The translations under genes were made by a program, and so were the position numbers. This document shows, one piece after another, positions 63,894 through 64,000 of a stretch of DNA of 64,000 nt (positions within the stretch are counted from its first letter, which is position 1; each line of letters starts with the position of its first letter). Source of the DNA: Spirosoma sp. KUDC1026 (GTDB lineage: Bacteria; Bacteroidota; Bacteroidia; Cytophagales; Spirosomataceae); NCBI RefSeq assembly GCF_013375035.1, contig NZ_CP056032.1:1844001-1908000 (forward strand), given 5' to 3'. The notes under the pieces were generated by a model. That model had not been told where the DNA came from. It saw nothing but the letters and a program-made list of their open reading frames with translations, and made no database searches.

Positions 63894-63913
63894 GTGGAAC
63901 ATTCCGTGGAACA
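63894..63913. promoter_or_regulatory. Two parS-like half-sites in direct repeat
   Basis: GTGGAACA occurs twice, at 63894-63901 and 63906-63913, with TTCC between. Each is a half of the parS core (TGTTCCAC on the other strand). Location is 56 bases before a parA start, so a ParB-binding role is reasonable, though the palindromic arrangement of ordinary parS is absent. Confidence 0.5.
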
Positions 63914-63968
63914 GTACTTGGATTCGTGAAAACTATCCGGCATATTTGGGTCTGCAACGCACAGACCA

Positions 63969-64000
63969 ATGGGTAAAGTCATTGCTATCGCCAACCAAAA
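63969..64000 (+). CDS. parA: ParA family ATPase, N-terminal codons only (runs off the right edge)
   Basis: ATG at 63969 begins MGKVIAIANQ and the window then ends. That is the usual N-terminus of chromosomal ParA/Soj, which continues QKGGVGKTT. Ten complete codons and part of the next are visible. ParA moves ParB-parS complexes during chromosome segregation. CATATTTG (one mismatch to TAnnTTTG) lies a little upstream and may be its -7 box. Confidence 0.8.
   Translation, partial: MGKVIAIANQ

Overview
The window comes from the chromosome of a Bacteroidota bacterium, most likely Cytophagales close to Spirosoma. The evidence is an Oar-like TonB receptor, a PafA-type phosphatase, a C-terminal type IX secretion (T9SS) sorting domain, the birA / rsfS-ftsH arrangement, Bacteroidota-like -7 boxes (TAnnTTTG) before several genes, and few Shine-Dalgarno sites. 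The family-level placement is inference. I saw no rRNA, tRNA or CRISPR array.

Left part (1-25 kb) is mostly housekeeping and metabolic: an Oar-like receptor cut by the edge, a GDPD phosphodiesterase, a patatin, a polyprenyl synthase, a DoxX-like protein, PafA, BirA divergent from RsfS-FtsH, a DUF1800/DUF1501 pair, a CPA antiporter, a pyruvate-oxidase-like TPP enzyme, an AraC regulator divergent from an NmrA-like reductase, an O-methyltransferase, a sugar-lactone-oxidase-like flavoprotein, an acyl-ACP thioesterase, a DUF1338 protein and a secreted TIM-barrel protein. Several transcription units end in very long, nearly perfect hairpins. A 330-bp nested inverted repeat sits at 17.65-17.98 kb.

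Middle part (25-43 kb) is accessory and partly decayed: ApbE, a flavin monooxygenase, an SDR-DoxX-AraC operon, an acyltransferase, an AT-rich GIY-YIG nuclease with a second PUA/EVE-like domain, and remnants of at least four genes (lipoprotein, VOC protein, alpha/beta hydrolase, AraC regulator). The AraC remnant is stopped by an amber codon exactly where its intact paralogue at 28-29 kb has Gln85. An operon of ankyrin protein, DUF2271 protein and a PepSY-flavodoxin-FNR reductase follows; with ApbE it suggests periplasmic flavin or iron redox chemistry.

Right part (43-64 kb) holds surface proteins and then housekeeping genes. It has a 1551-residue T9SS cargo with a propeller-like N-terminus, four Ig-like repeats and two CBM3 modules, a TPR histidine kinase, a YadA-head-like coiled-coil protein, and two tandem beta-helix proteins, the second split by an IS3-family element (1248 bp, 3-bp target duplication, A8G frameshift site). 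Then come ribD, prmC, a four-helix-bundle (S23/IVP) gene bracketed by short complementary repeats, a MoxR ATPase, a Uma2 nuclease-like protein, msrB and a radical SAM/SPASM protein. The last 32 bases are the start of a parA gene, preceded by two parS-like half-sites.

The strongest candidates for something new are the GIY-YIG/PUA-like fusion, the repeat-bracketed four-helix-bundle gene, the large nested inverted repeat and the directly repeated parS-like half-sites.
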